This document shows positions 1-11,888 of a stretch of DNA of 64,000 nucleotides, piece by piece. The position numbers were made by a program, and so were the translations under genes. Source of the DNA: Pomacea canaliculata (lineage: Eukaryota; Mollusca; Gastropoda; Architaenioglossa; Ampullariidae). Location of the stretch: contig NC_037592.1 in the NCBI RefSeq assembly GCF_003073045.1, positions 17,875,844 to 17,939,843 on the forward strand, given 5' to 3'. Below the pieces are notes generated by a model. That model searched no databases and was not told the origin of the DNA. It saw only the letters and a list, made by a program, of their open reading frames with translations. How positions within the stretch are numbered: position 1 is the stretch's first letter; each line of letters starts with the position of its first letter.

Positions 1-2818
1 AAGGGATGACACGTACTCGTTGACCAGACTATTCCTGCCTGTAAAAGAGAATGTTAAAATTTGCTGTCTCTAATCGATTTTGTTGATGTGACTCTTAAAA
101 CGTGTCTGATTTTATCTTTAAAAAATATATGTTGAAACAAGATCGAGCAAATCCGATCCGCATGGACGTGTACGTGTACTACGTATAATTCCCTGGCGAA
201 CAACAGATCTGAAATTTTGTGTATATGATTTAACACTGATATTAATTTTTTTTCAATGAAAATTGTTATAAAATTTCGAGAAAATGTGTTTGAGAAACAC
301 TGCTTATTTCATTCCTGCGGAACGCAACTTAATTTATAATGCCAATGGCCGGTATATATATATTTGATCGTTTCAAGGTACCTTAATAATTATCTTTGAA
401 AATATATATTAGGGTAGAAGCTAAAATGAAAATAATGTAATTACTTGCGTGTGATCTGGTGCCTTAAATTAATGGCTCAAAAAAAGGGTTACAGATAGTC
501 TTAAAGCTTCAGTCGACAATTTTTATTCCCGCATTCAATTCCCGTAAATCTGTCTCAATCAGCAGTTCAGACACATACCCTTACAGATCTATAAAGGTAG
601 ATACATCCGCTAAGATAAGGCAGATATACATATCGAGTTAGCTGACTGTGCCCTTGCTCTCAAACTCCTGTCGAGAATGCCCTGGACATACCTGCACCTC
701 AAAGCAAACAAACCCTAAAAATTGAGTCACCAGCGGACTCGAGAAAAATGCTATTGTCCGTTTGCTCTGCCCTACGTATCAGCATGACAGCACACACAGC
801 TAAAGGTTGCGGCCCAATTCTCATACCGACAGCATTATTATCAGCTAGAAAATGTACAGAGAGGAACCGCCTTTCCCATCCTTTGCTTGAATCACACCCG
901 ATCTGCTTCTCCAGCCGTTCCCGTCAAGTTTTTTTTTTTTTTGTTTTTTTTTTAAAGATATAAGAATCCTCCTTGGAATGATTATTCAAACAATAACCAC
1001 GTGCACACATTAGATCAAATAGCTACAGTACATTTCATACACTCTGAGACGAAGATTTCAGGATGACATCCATTTAAATTTTCAGAGTCACCGCTTGACA
1101 TGAGGATGGAGAAAAACTGGACGCCAGGAGCAGAACAGCTTTGACTGTGGTGCCCCAGAAAGTATAGCAAAGACCAGAAGAAATTAACTTTGAGACTGTT
1201 AAGCTCTTCTCTGTTGTTTTTTTGTTATTTGTTTTTTGCCACAATCTCTCTTGCTGTAGTCAAGAGAACACGACATCGAGGAACATAAAAATGTTTATCT
1301 ATTGAACACAAAGGTTTTCAAGTGTCCTATAAAATAAGTCAGTACAGGTTTACTTGCAAGCCTTTATGCCATGTCTCATTGCATCCTTCACATAAAAAGT
1401 TCATAAATATGGGACTTTTTTCTTTTCACAAACAAGCAGAAACAGAACTGTCCAGCTAACATAGCCATGGATTACTAAAGTGTGATTGGTCCACTTCTTT
1501 TTCTGTTCAAACTTCAGCGCTAATGCAAGTTCTTTAATGCAAAGTTTTCTTGAAGCTATAAACTTTCATGCCTAAGACAGCTTTTAAAGCCAAACTGCCT
1601 CTTGCTAGGACACATTCCACTGTATTTTCTGAATTGAAGCAGAACAAGTCAACAATAGTGATGAGCACATGATCATTAACAATCCAAGAAAAGCATATAG
1701 TTAGTAACACTGTTACATGAGCTGGGCTCTGGAGGGGGATAGAGAACACACCTCTACTGAACAAAATCAGTGAAGTTAAAGAGAACATTTGGTACTGGAA
1801 TAGTGTGGGTGCCAGTGAAGATACAATCTAGAAATGAAAGCTTATTTAGTGTGGAAATCTCAAGTGACAGTATGTTATGAACCAGGTAGAGCTGTTCAGG
1901 AAAGGTGTATTTCTTCTCCTTTGTTCAGCAAGTTCACATTCGTTGACCCATGTCACAAAGTTCACCCCTAGGTCTTGGGTAGAGCCCTGAACTTAATCTG
2001 CAAGGGTAGGTAGTGGAAGGGGATTAACTGACTAGATTGTGTGTCTTGGTGACAACCTCAGAGGTATTGTAGGTACTGCTGAAGTGTTTCTTTATCTCCA
2101 TACTGGCTTACAGCTTTCCATGAGTCCAGTATTTTATACTGATTCTTTTCTCTGAACATTAAGTGCACACAGCAAAGATGTTTTTGCACACTAGGAAGGT
2201 GACAAAGTTGGTAAGCTGGCAAAATGGCTTCCCTGACCTCGGTACTGAAAAAACTTTGTATATTAAAAGTAAAATCTGACAGCTATTAAAAGTCTGTGAT
2301 GTCTGGTCACCCCCTCCTCTCATAAAGCGGTTTTGTGAAGGAGAGGGCATTAACAAATACAATTCTATGGAAAGCCAGCCTACACGAAGAAATTTGTGTT
2401 GTCACGAATGCTTCTTCCACATACTGCTAGAAGCAAACATATTTCATCATTAAAACTTGCACAGTTATCTCTGTAGTATCATAACACTTGCAAAGTTTTC
2501 TTCTCTTTCAATTATACGATTGTTCAATATGTGGTTTGGATAATATGCAACAAGAACTTCCATCCAGAAGGGATGAGGAGAGATTCATAGCATGGTTATT
2601 ATGAAAAGCTATTATTATTATTTTGCAAGTGAAAGGCTACAAGAACTATGTAGGTGCCAAAAAGCACGAATATTGTTGATTGTAGGCAAATTAGAAGCTT
2701 GGTATACAACTTCTTTCATCCTATTCTGGCAATCATTCTTTAGACTACCTATTACTGTTGTGTTAAATGACATTTAACTAAATTTTTAATAAAAATTGAC
2801 AATAACATGCAAATAAAG
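1..2818. other. Gene-poor AT-rich flank
   Basis: I see no coding exon here. All open frames are short, AT-driven and lack recognisable motifs. The stretch contains simple T tracts near 930-950 and 1215-1240 and otherwise unique-looking AT-rich DNA. It may be intergenic DNA or intron of a gene outside the window. Confidence 0.5.
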
Positions 2819-3051
2819 ATGAAGGTAAAAGTTGTCCTCTAACCTTTTTAGGTCACTGGGGGGTAGGGGTGAAGTGTTAAAGACTTCACTTTTCTTGAGG
2901 CTCATGTTTTATGAAGGCAGTGGTTGGGGGCAACTCTTTGGAGTCGCATACCCATTCTCAACAGCTGATTTGACTAGGGGAAATTACCTGAGCAAGCTGG
3001 AGTGCCCCTAAGTTCAGATGCTGTTTTAATCAATTGGCTATGTGCTTTCCC
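2819..3051 (-). repeat. tRNA-derived SINE, diverged copy
   Basis: This aligns by eye to the better-preserved copy at 17722-17968. Both share the tail-side block (ACTTCACTTTTCTTGAGGC here), the central block (GAGTCGCATACCCATTCTC, then CAGCTGA) and a degraded tRNA-like head at the right edge. There, GGCTATGTGC is the remnant of a reversed box A. Transcription orientation is minus. The tail side carries the GGTAAAAG motif also seen in the 14030 copy. Confidence 0.7.
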
Positions 3052-3096
3052 ACACATACAAGTGTATACAGCAATTATGCATTCAGAAACAATATT

Positions 3097-3136
3097 AATA
3101 GTCTTACTTCGTATGCAATAGTCTTACTTCGTATGT
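3097..3136. repeat. 20-bp tandem duplication
   Basis: Two adjacent identical copies of AATAGTCTTACTTCGTATGC, between two SINE copies. This looks like a simple replication-slippage duplication. Confidence 0.85.
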
Positions 3137-3239
3137 AGATCAACAACTCCTGTTACAAAAAAAAATTACATACAACCATTATGAAGTTAGCAAGAATTGC
3201 ACGTTTAGTGCTTCTTTGAAGTATTGTACACATTTTACT

Positions 3240-3453
3240 TTAATATTAGAGGCCTCACTTTTCTTAGGACTAGATGTATGTAAGGCCTTTACTTTTTTCT
3301 CTCATTCACTGCTTTCTTTCCCCAAAACCCTCTCTATGGAGTTTGGTACCGATTCCAAACAGCTGGTGTCAACTAGCACAGCACGGACATGGAACCGGCA
3401 CAACCTTCAGTTCAGATGCTAGTGCTCTAACCCTTTGGCTATCTGCTTCTTCA
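3240..3453 (-). repeat. tRNA-derived SINE, diverged copy
   Basis: Second member of the same SINE family, about 190 bp from the first and in the same orientation. It shows the tail-side block CCTCACTTTTCTTAGGAC and a CCCCAAAACCCTCT segment matching CCCCAAACCTCT of the 17722 copy. Further right are a degraded GAACCGGCAC (reversed box B) and CTCTAACCCTTTGGCTATC (reversed box A). The 3' tail looks truncated. Confidence 0.7.
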
Positions 3454-4245
3454 CATATTTTAATAAGATACAGGAATAGCTTGCCATTTCCTTTGAAACT
3501 TTACCTGAAAAAATTTGTTCTAACAGATTTCTTTGTTCATTTACTTTCAACAGCTTTTTAGAGAAACTGCAACCACAAGTCACATCTCTACGCTGATAAA
3601 TGTGTTTGTCAATTGTCTCCTTATATTTAATTTACACGTCTGCTTTCATCAAAAACTGGTCTGTGACAGCATCATTATAGACTAATCATATATTTAGTAT
3701 ATATAGTTAAGTAAAACTGGAAAATTTTCAGCAGCAGTATTACTATTTTGAGTTAGCTAATATTATAGATGACAATACCAGGTTTGTTGACTCACTTTAT
3801 TTTCACAAGCAAGTCCAAAAAAAAGAAAAAGAAAAAGAAAGGGTGCAGATTTAGTGCTGACTTTGCCACACATCACCTACCCAATAAAGGTCGTGCTAGT
3901 ATTTGTCACCAGATCCAATGCCTCATCTGCTGCCCAAAAGCAATCAATACATAGAGGTGTTCCAATTGTTAATGGGTGCAGTCCAAAAAGAACTTTCTTT
4001 AAAAAAGTCACTATGTACATCACATTAATGAACAGCATAATGTAATGATGACTTAGTGCACCGACAAAGTAAATTAAGTAAAAATCTTCTAAGTAAAACA
4101 AAATATACAACTGACAGAAATAAACCTAGGGGATGACATTTGTAGAATGTTTATTTGCATTCAGAGTTATCTTTTAGTAAGTAGAAACAAACATCATGCA
4201 TATGTACATATTTTAATTTTTTGGCCAAAAGGATACTGTCTAAAC

Positions 4246-4359
4246 CAGGCATGTCAAACAAACAGCCCTTTGCAAGTACACTGTACACATGTGCGGCTCT
4301 CATGACAACACACATGTGACCAATATGGACCTTTGGGAACCCTCAATTTGACATGCTTG
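4246..4359. mobile_element. Short hAT-type MITE
   Basis: A 114-bp non-autonomous element. The left end CAGGCATGTCAAAC and right end TTTGACATGCTTG are inverted repeats of each other. Flanking 8-mers GTCTAAAC and GTCCACAA are at best a decayed target duplication (5 of 8). CAG...CTG-like ends and 8-bp flanks are typical of the hAT superfamily. There is no coding capacity. Confidence 0.6.
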
Positions 4360-4709
4360 GTCCACAAACAGTTTGTGTCTATTTCTATAAGGTAATTCAA
4401 AAGACAGAATGCATGCAAAAATTTTTCTTATCAAGCTTCTCTGGCATGATGTAGCAATTTGTACAACAGCATGTCTATTTTTCAGCATTACAATACTTTG
4501 CTATGAAGTAGGTTGTCAATTTAATGAGAAATGAAAATTGCTGTATGTTCTTCCCAAACAACTGCAACTTAAACTGACAAGGAACTTCCCACACAATCAT
4601 ACTGCATATTAATAAAAATAATCTGCTTAAATCTGCAAGACCAAATGATATAAATCTTCCCCATCCTAGCTAATAGCAGGATCTACAAGGTTTTAATGAT
4701 AATCTAAGT

Positions 4710-4864
4710 CAGGGGTGCCCAACCTACAGCCCACTCATTTTAACCAGACACAACATAATTTCCTTTTTAACATCATGATTCTGGCAAAACTGGCATGTTC
4801 TGGCCCACGAGATTTTATATATGTCCAGTCTGGCCCTCGGGCGTGAAAAGGTTGGGCACCACTG
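4710..4864. mobile_element. hAT-type MITE with perfect target duplication
   Basis: A 155-bp element bounded by CAGGGGTGCCCAACCT and AGGTTGGGCACCACTG-type inverted ends. It is flanked on both sides by the identical 8-mer ATCTAAGT (4702-4709 and 4865-4872). End sequence and 8-bp duplication fit the hAT superfamily. A related copy in the opposite orientation is at 61838-62011: both contain a CCCACTCATTTTAAC-like block and a GATTCTGGCAAAACTG-like block. Confidence 0.85.
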
Positions 4865-5565
4865 ATCTAAGTGTTGATAAAGCAAATAGCAAACCATACA
4901 TTTAGAATGAAATTAATGCACACGCTTCCCATCATTAATTTTATGCATTTTTTTTTGGTAATGTCTCTGCATTAACCTACACTTTGCTTAAATGAACAGG
5001 ATGTACAACTTTACTCTTATATCACAACAGGGAATCCACATATTTATACTGTCGGTGCAGCTAGATAAGAGGTACCATCAGCAATGCACTGCTCACCTAC
5101 AGTTGTTAACTGACTGTGGAGTTATATGTCTGTAGACATGTATGGCACTGAAAATATTCATGCTTAAAGTGTTTTAAGTAATTTGAATCTGTCTGGATGC
5201 TAAGTGAAAAGAAAATCGCCTCCAATAATTATATCATTATAAAGTTTAACTTGTTTAAATAAGAAGAGAAACAGTAGTTCCTAAGGTAATCTTTTGTCTC
5301 AAGGGGTTAACAGCTGCAGAAGCATGCCTTACAAGTGATCAGTAAGTTGGTTCAGATAAATATGACTCATAAAGCTGTTCATATTTTTGTGGTAACTGTA
5401 ATATTTTGGTTACAAATAGATTTTTAATTAACAATGAATACATATATTTAAGCCACAACTTTGCAGATGAAATAGCTGACTTTGCAAGGTATGCAAGAAG
5501 CAGCAGGAATTCGCTATGTACTAAATAATGATTTATGAGTTGACAATCCCTGCTCTCTAAGAATA

Positions 5566-5875
5566 CAGGCGGTCCTCGACTTACGACGTTCCATTCCTAT
5601 GTCATATCATAAACCGATTTTCCCTGCAAGTTGGAACACATGTACATACCGCACGTAAATAACATACTGTAAGCACTTATCCTATCCTAACACAGTAATT
5701 ATAAAAAAAGGACATATAAAATAAAAACAAATTTTATATATATATAAAATATAAATATATCGCGTTACGATGCAAAACCGCTTAAGTCGAAACAGGGCTT
5801 TATACAGTAAATGGGAGATGTGTTATAATCACGAAACATCTTAACTCGGGGCTGACGTAACCCGAGGACCGCCTG
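5566..5875. mobile_element. TA-flanked pogo/Tigger-like MITE
   Basis: A 310-bp element. The left end CAGGCGGTCCTCG and right end CGAGGACCGCCTG are perfect inverted repeats, each bordered by TA (5564-5565 and 5876-5877). A TA duplication and CAG..GG.CCTCG termini fit the pogo/Tigger branch of Tc1/mariner. The interior is AT-rich and non-coding. Confidence 0.85.
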
Positions 5876-6681
5876 TAATGAAATAACTGCTTTTTTTTAT
5901 CATTTGTTGTTGCAGAACATTTTCTTTTTAAATATCAAGCATTCACTAAGCCAATTAACAGCCATAAAAATCACAGGTAAGTACACAAAAAATTACTGGA
6001 CAGCATTATTGTTCCACGCTACTTATCATGAGCCAAAATATCTGAAATCTACTCATGCAGTAAATCTTGTTTACAGCAATGGTATGTATAACAATAGGCC
6101 TTCATCGCTTGAACCTAGAACCAAGCCAAATAAAAAGAAATGGGCTACTTTAAGAAATTGTTTTATTTTAAAAGCAGAAGTTTTGTTTACTGTTCCAGAA
6201 ATAATATCATTAAAAACCTCTACACTTGTATCAAGAGTTATACTAAGAAAAATTAGTTTTAAGAAAGAAAAATAGTATTCCTTCCATGAAGTTCTCACTG
6301 AATTCTTAACGATGGGAGATAAGAAATAATCAAACAGAACAAATAATACAGAACAGGATAACTAAATACATCCTGCTGTCAAGACAAATACTGTTACAAA
6401 TCATAATTACATACTGTCTTGACTCTCTTCAACCTTGTTACTAATAAAAAGAATTATAACAAAAGAAAATTTAAACAATAGGGTTGTTATTCATTCTGAC
6501 ATGTACAAAATTACAATCTACACATATTATCGAACTTACAGCTTTTGTGTCCTTTTACTATCAACGACCTCAGACTAATGCATGTGCCACTTATGATGCA
6601 GTGAATCTGGTGACACATTTGGATCTGAACCACTGCATGAATTGTAAGTAGTGATGCATTAAAGCTCCAAACAATCCTTTT

Positions 6682-6687
6682 TTTATT
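6682..6687 (-). terminator. Polyadenylation signal of the zinc-finger gene
   Basis: TTTATT on the plus strand gives AATAAA on the minus strand, about 45 bp downstream of the stop of the C2HC zinc-finger gene. This predicts a very short 3' UTR. Confidence 0.5.
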
Positions 6688-6732
6688 TTTTAAAATGTTT
6701 CACTATTTGAAATGCTCAGCTTACACACTGTA

Positions 6733-8310
6733 TCAAACACAGTCTGGATGGCAGTATAATGGAACTGAACTGATACAAGTATTATCATTTTCTGATACTG
6801 TGCTTGTTGCAGCAACATCTATCCTGTTATCATCTTTATCAAAATATACTGCTTCTTGCTGATGAGAGACCATTGGCTTTTCACCATTCAGATGACTGCT
6901 ATGGTTACCAGACATCACTTGATATTCATTCTGGGCATGCTGCACCTCATTAATGTCACCTTCAAAACCCTGGAAAGATTGCTCCTGCTGCATATTAAGA
7001 ATGGAAGATGGCTCTTCCACGTAGTTTGTCAAAGATTTATGTGCTTGCTGTGTTTCCACTCTGCAAGGGGTCTGAAAGTGGTCAGATTCTTGCACAACAC
7101 TAGATTCCTCACCTACAATAATATCTGTTTGACAAACCGCAGCAGTTCCTACAACATGAAGTGATTCTTCACAGCCAGGTGCTACATAATCTGCTGAGGT
7201 ATGAACTTTGGAAACAATATCATTGTCTGACAAATTATCTGCGTGATGTAAGCTGCCTGTTTGTACAACACTAATTACTTCTGATTCACCTGCACAAATG
7301 ATATAGTTCTGGCCAGCAGGTATTTTACGTTCACTGTTATCTTGCACAACGTTATGGAAAGGTATCTGCTCTACTTTCTGTAGGGAGTACTGATCATCAA
7401 CAGTTTCTATCTTCATCTGTTTGTTAGGTGAGCAGTTTTCATATATCTGAGGTGGTTGGCTAGTACGGAATGCTGATTCAGCAAGTTGAGTAAGAGTGTT
7501 GGCAGCATCAACAGCAGTTGGCTGGCTAAGATCAATTTCATGGATTGAGTCATGAATATTTGTTTCTTCATCAGAACATCTCTGTTCTGCACTGACATGT
7601 GGCCTCTGGTCAAAAACTATCCCCTGCTGAGAAAGTTGGGTGAGAAGGTGGGCAAGTGAGAGTTCTCCACTTTTGGTATTTAGATCCAAGTTCTCAACTT
7701 CAATTACAGTCTCTCCCTTTTCATTGACATATATATTTGTTGGTTTTGCTTCACCATGTGGTTCCCCTTGTTCTACATCATTCAAGAAAACAGTTACTGG
7801 ATGAGGATTTTCAATATCTGTAGGTTCACTCTGAACGGCTTTGAAAGTACTCTGTCTGGAGACAGGACCTTCTGTATAGTGCTGCTGGATACCTGTACCA
7901 AAAGTTGGCTCTTCAATATAAACAGTCACAGATGGGCGCTGAAGAACAGAAGGTCTGTTGCATGGATATTTGACATGCTCTCTCATTTCATCAAGTGACA
8001 AAAATCTCTGGTGACATATAAAACAGCAGAGTTCTTTGCTTGGCCCAGTTCCTGTATCACTTGCAGGCAGTGCTGTATGTGTCATCCCTATTTCAGGGTC
8101 AAGCGTTTCTGCCATTTTTTGAAGAGCTTGTGTCTCAATCTCTCTTCTTCGGATAAAATTGTCAAAACCACCTGATCGGCATGAACGACTATGCCTCCAT
8201 CGTGATATGGCATCTTCAAATACCATCATGCAGTGGCGACACCAGAATCGCTTTGCTGCTGGTACACTCAACCGGTGGCATGGGTGGTTTGAAACCCTGG
8301 CTCGCTGCAT
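6733..8310 (-). CDS. C2HC zinc-finger protein with long acidic tail (525 aa)
   Basis: A single coding exon. I start at the ATG of MQRARVSNHPCHRL because a splice acceptor (TATTTTAG) ends at 8331 and the exon begins at 8330, so the upstream in-frame ATG at 8379 lies in intron. Finger 1, about residues 23-43, reads C-x2-C-x12-H-x3-C (CRHCMMVFEDA...HSRSC). Finger 2, about residues 93-114, reads C-x2-C-x12-H-x4-C (CFICHQRF...HVKYPC). Both end in Cys rather than the second His of a classical C2H2 finger. The remaining roughly 400 residues are rich in acidic residues, Gln, Ser and Thr and look disordered, as in transcriptional regulators. They include a proline-flanked SVTVYIEEPTFGTG segment and several repeated 'VEQ/QSDH' acidic patches. 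I do not recognise an orthologue. DNA binding and nuclear function are inferred from the fingers alone. Confidence 0.8.
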   Translation of the reverse strand: MQRARVSNHPCHRLSVPAAKRFWCRHCMMVFEDAISRWRHSRSCRSGGFDNFIRRREIETQALQKMAETLDPEIGMTHTALPASDTGTGPSKELCCFICHQRFLSLDEMREHVKYPCNRPSVLQRPSVTVYIEEPTFGTGIQQHYTEGPVSRQSTFKAVQSEPTDIENPHPVTVFLNDVEQGEPHGEAKPTNIYVNEKGETVIEVENLDLNTKSGELSLAHLLTQLSQQGIVFDQRPHVSAEQRCSDEETNIHDSIHEIDLSQPTAVDAANTLTQLAESAFRTSQPPQIYENCSPNKQMKIETVDDQYSLQKVEQIPFHNVVQDNSERKIPAGQNYIICAGESEVISVVQTGSLHHADNLSDNDIVSKVHTSADYVAPGCEESLHVVGTAAVCQTDIIVGEESSVVQESDHFQTPCRVETQQAHKSLTNYVEEPSSILNMQQEQSFQGFEGDINEVQHAQNEYQVMSGNHSSHLNGEKPMVSHQQEAVYFDKDDNRIDVAATSTVSENDNTCISSVPLYCHPDCV

Positions 8311-9056
8311 TTTCTCGACCTTCAAGGTCACTAAAATAGCACAGAAAAAGAAATATTCAAACTGGATGACAGAATACAAGACTAAAGAGAATCAAATAAC
8401 CACAACTTTAAACTGAACCAAGGACAAGGTATAAAAGTTGCTTAAGACGTTCGTTCTGAAAAAAGACTATAAATTTAACCTGAAGATTTGCTAAACTGTT
8501 GGGGGGGGGTCATTTTAAGACATTATCCCTTTAAAACATTAAGATGCATTTATGTCTTGATGTCGACGTAAAAAATGGAATTAAATATCAGTCAGAAAAG
8601 CACAAAATTCTTCTTTTCATAGAAACACACCGGGGACAAAATACAATGACCCCCTTCTGCAATTTGTTTCATGCGCGCGTAACATTTTGCCACTTGATTC
8701 CTATGTATCCACTTAAATGTGCTTGTGTCTGACAATAACCAAAATATGTGAAGATCTTATGGATGTTACAAAACATACTTTGTATGCATTCTACAGCATT
8801 TTAAATACGCTAATCTGTGGAGATCAATTGCAGTAATGCGAATCGTTGTTGATCGTACTGCAATGCTGCATTTCTTCTTGTGAGTTACCATCTTGCAGCT
8901 TAGTGTTCCAATTAAACAAACCCAGATAACCCACTTTCTTAAAGCTGTTAAGTTCCCATTCTTTTGAAAAGACCCTATATTTGAGCGAAAGTTCAAAATA
9001 AAATAGTATTTCAACTTATAAATACCTATTCCTTTATCTTCAAAACATTCATTCAC

Positions 9057-9100
9057 CCTCCAGGAAGACTGACAAAGAGCAAGTCACAATGGCGGCTTTT
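9057..9100 (-). promoter_or_regulatory. Possible noncoding first exon / YY1-like initiator of the zinc-finger gene
   Basis: On the minus strand GCCGCCATTGTG resembles the YY1 initiator element. It is followed about 35 bp later by a donor-like GGAGG/GTGAATG at 9057. The coding exon at 8330 needs an upstream spliced exon, so this is a reasonable place for it. No transcript data support it. Confidence 0.3.
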
Positions 9101-11815
9101 CCAGAGTTACTTCCCCTGTAGCCGAAACCCCCTCCCCTTTCATATCGGTAAACGAAAAACAAATTCTGCTTCTTATATATCCAGTAACACAGCTAGGGTT
9201 AGTCATGAATCCTTTATTTTTTTTGTAATTCTTTGAAAATACATACCGTAGCATAAACTTATGTAATTTTCAACGAATGATATGGATTCGCATCTAAAGA
9301 GGGCGCTGTCGTAAAAAAAAGGGGTCTTAATGAGCTAACCGCAGTACCCGTATGTTCAAAGCTTCCGGTCTGCGCGTTTAGTTCGTTGATAATGCGGTGA
9401 CAGCGTGTCACGTTATTGATTATTAAGTCATTGATTTTCTCACCTTGTCTCTCTATTTATATTTATAGGTATTTAAATAACAAAATGTCAATGTGTTACA
9501 GAGTTAATGCTTTGACGAATTGAAGAAAGACTACAGTTGGTCACAGGTCGGTTCGACCACCACTTGTGATTACATTCTTTGCTTACTTTAACCACAAACT
9601 AATACATGTATACGTCCGTGCTTTAACTTACTCTGTACGGCTCATGACTACAAAGCAGGCCTCTTTAGTGCAGTTTTGAGTGGTTTGTAAAATACAGCAT
9701 ATCCGTTTAATCAAATTAGCTGCACATGGAGTTTGTGGAGACGTGCTGACCGTCGTGGAAGCCTTTTTTTTAAAAAAAATAAATAAATGTTAGTCATATT
9801 TCGGTACATGCGAACAGAAGCAACACTTAAACACAAAGTTTTACCAAAAAAAAAAAAAAAGTTCTTAACAAAATGGTGGTCGTCAACTGTGGACGAATCG
9901 ACTATTGGATGTGGTTGTAGTCCAGAGATGGGCTCAAAATTCTAAGCTATGCGGCAGGCCGGTAAAAATTAAATACCTCGCCAGGTGACTACACTGTCTA
10001 CACAACAAACCTAATGAAAAAAGGAATGGACAACAAATGATGCATATAATGACGTTCACTTACCAAAATATATTGTGTGAAGCGAAGCACTATGAATTCG
10101 CTCGCAATAAGACTTTTAAAACCATCCTTTGTTTTGAAAGCAGCCGCTCACAGTGTGTCATGAAAGAATAATGATAGAGCTATAGTGTGGGTTTTGCACT
10201 TCTGCTCTATTCACAAGATAGGTGGACGCACTGCTAAACCGACCTACAGAAAGTGGAATTGCTAGCCTCTGGCGACGCTGACCGTCAGAACAACAAAAGC
10301 CGGGAGGTATAACGTACCGCGCTTACATCACCTATAGAATCAAAAGGCCGCGTGGAGCGTATATTTGCTGATCAAAAGACCATTCACGTAACTACGGACA
10401 CGTAACGTAGAGCCAGAAGCAGCCGCGGGGTGCAAGTGTAAAAGACGAACCTTAGACAATGCACCCCTTAATTACGATTTAGAGAAGGGCAATATTATCA
10501 CAACGCGAGCTAGTAAAGGCGAAGTCAGACAAGTAGGCAGCTGGATTACATAACATACGTAGCGGCTGATGGGAAACCTTGTCGCATATACTAGCTGTTG
10601 CGTGCTTGGTGGTAGTGGTATGTCATGTGGTGTGACTGAACAATCGAGTGCACGTTTGGCCACAAGCCAGCGTTTTAATATTGAATTTGGACGCAAACTC
10701 AAGGCTTTTCGCTAGGGATTCTTGATGGGTGAGCATCGGAAGGACTTTGTAACTCAAGTCTTTGCCACCACGTGTATCAGCCACTCCAGTCAGACTTGAG
10801 GCGCAGAGCAGGGACAGGCCAAGAAGGTGATAGCCCGCTCATCAAACATTGAGCGTAAAGGAAGTGACTTTTGTCCCTGCGAACCCACGACCAACTCTTG
10901 GCATCGTAGTGGAAAAGTTGCTCTGGTCACAAGAGTCGGCACTAATTTCTACTTGAAGAAACTCCAGGCCGGCTGGTGACGGAACCCAGGTGCACGCTGG
11001 TGCACGAGGACGATTCGCGTAAGAATTCGTCCCGACTCTCTACATCGTACGTCTCTCATCGCGGAGACGGACAACAGAATTCCAAAGTCACCGAACATCA
11101 TTTCTTCTGCGGCGCGTCGAGAGAGTCCTCCACACAGCAAGAACCATTGTGCAAAATCGCAAAGTTGTGTGTCCTTCAGAGACAAACACCCCACACAGCA
11201 AGGGTGCTTGGGTCAAGCTAAGTGGCATGTATTTGTGCATTGCATGGAGATTGTGAGCGTGTAGTGGTGAGAGTGCGGTGGTTAAGAATAGGTTAATTGA
11301 CTCACTAGATATCTGGAATAATTTGTGATAACGGGACACCCTAGATAACTAGCATAGATAAGGAATCAGTTCATTTACATATTCGCATGTTCTTTTTTCA
11401 TTCCTTTATCATTTCGTAATTTGTATAATCCTCTCGATGATTAATAACTTTCTTTAATACACTAAATTGCCATGAGTTGTTTATTGGAGTTATGCATGCT
11501 GGGGCTCGAGCTAATTAAAAGTGTAATAAGCAATTTAGTACAGTATAAGCGCACGCGGTAAATGTCTGCGTGAGTGGTAGAGGTATCGAGAGTGTGATAA
11601 GCTGAGGTGACGGAAATCACAACCTCTGACCACCTCCACGTGCACATTCCCCCTGAGTTCAGCGACACGGTGCTCTCTAATGACTCCATCAGACATGTCA
11701 GCCGTGTTATTTGTCGTCTTAATTGGTACTTTGTGTTAGAATGTTACGGACTGTCGATTTCTAAAGCTGTTGTACTTAAATTTCAAATAAACCGCCCAGG
11801 CTGAACGAAGAAAAA

Positions 11816-11888
11816 TAAAATTACACTTCACATTTTGGCACACGGGCCAGTCCAAAGACGTCTGTGGGCTGTACTTTGCCCACCCCTG
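11816..11888. mobile_element. hAT-type MITE end fragment
   Basis: The right edge reads TTTGCCCACCCCTG. Its reverse complement CAGGGGTGGGCAAA is a typical hAT-type terminus, and the adjoining GGGCTGTACTTT block fits the family. No matching left end was found, so this is a truncated copy. Confidence 0.4.

Noticed and set aside
5904-6275. 123-residue plus-strand open frame
   Set aside because: Lys/Asn/Leu-rich AT-driven translation without motifs; the opposite strand also reads open over most of it. It begins just past a MITE and has no upstream exon.
8311-8379. Upstream in-frame start of the zinc-finger protein at 8379
   Set aside because: The sequence between is a pyrimidine tract ending in a splice acceptor, so the extra N-terminal residues are intron.
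10949-11339. Overlapping 81-83 residue frames on both strands
   Set aside because: Three frames overlap with no recognisable features; typical of a locally GC-rich stretch.
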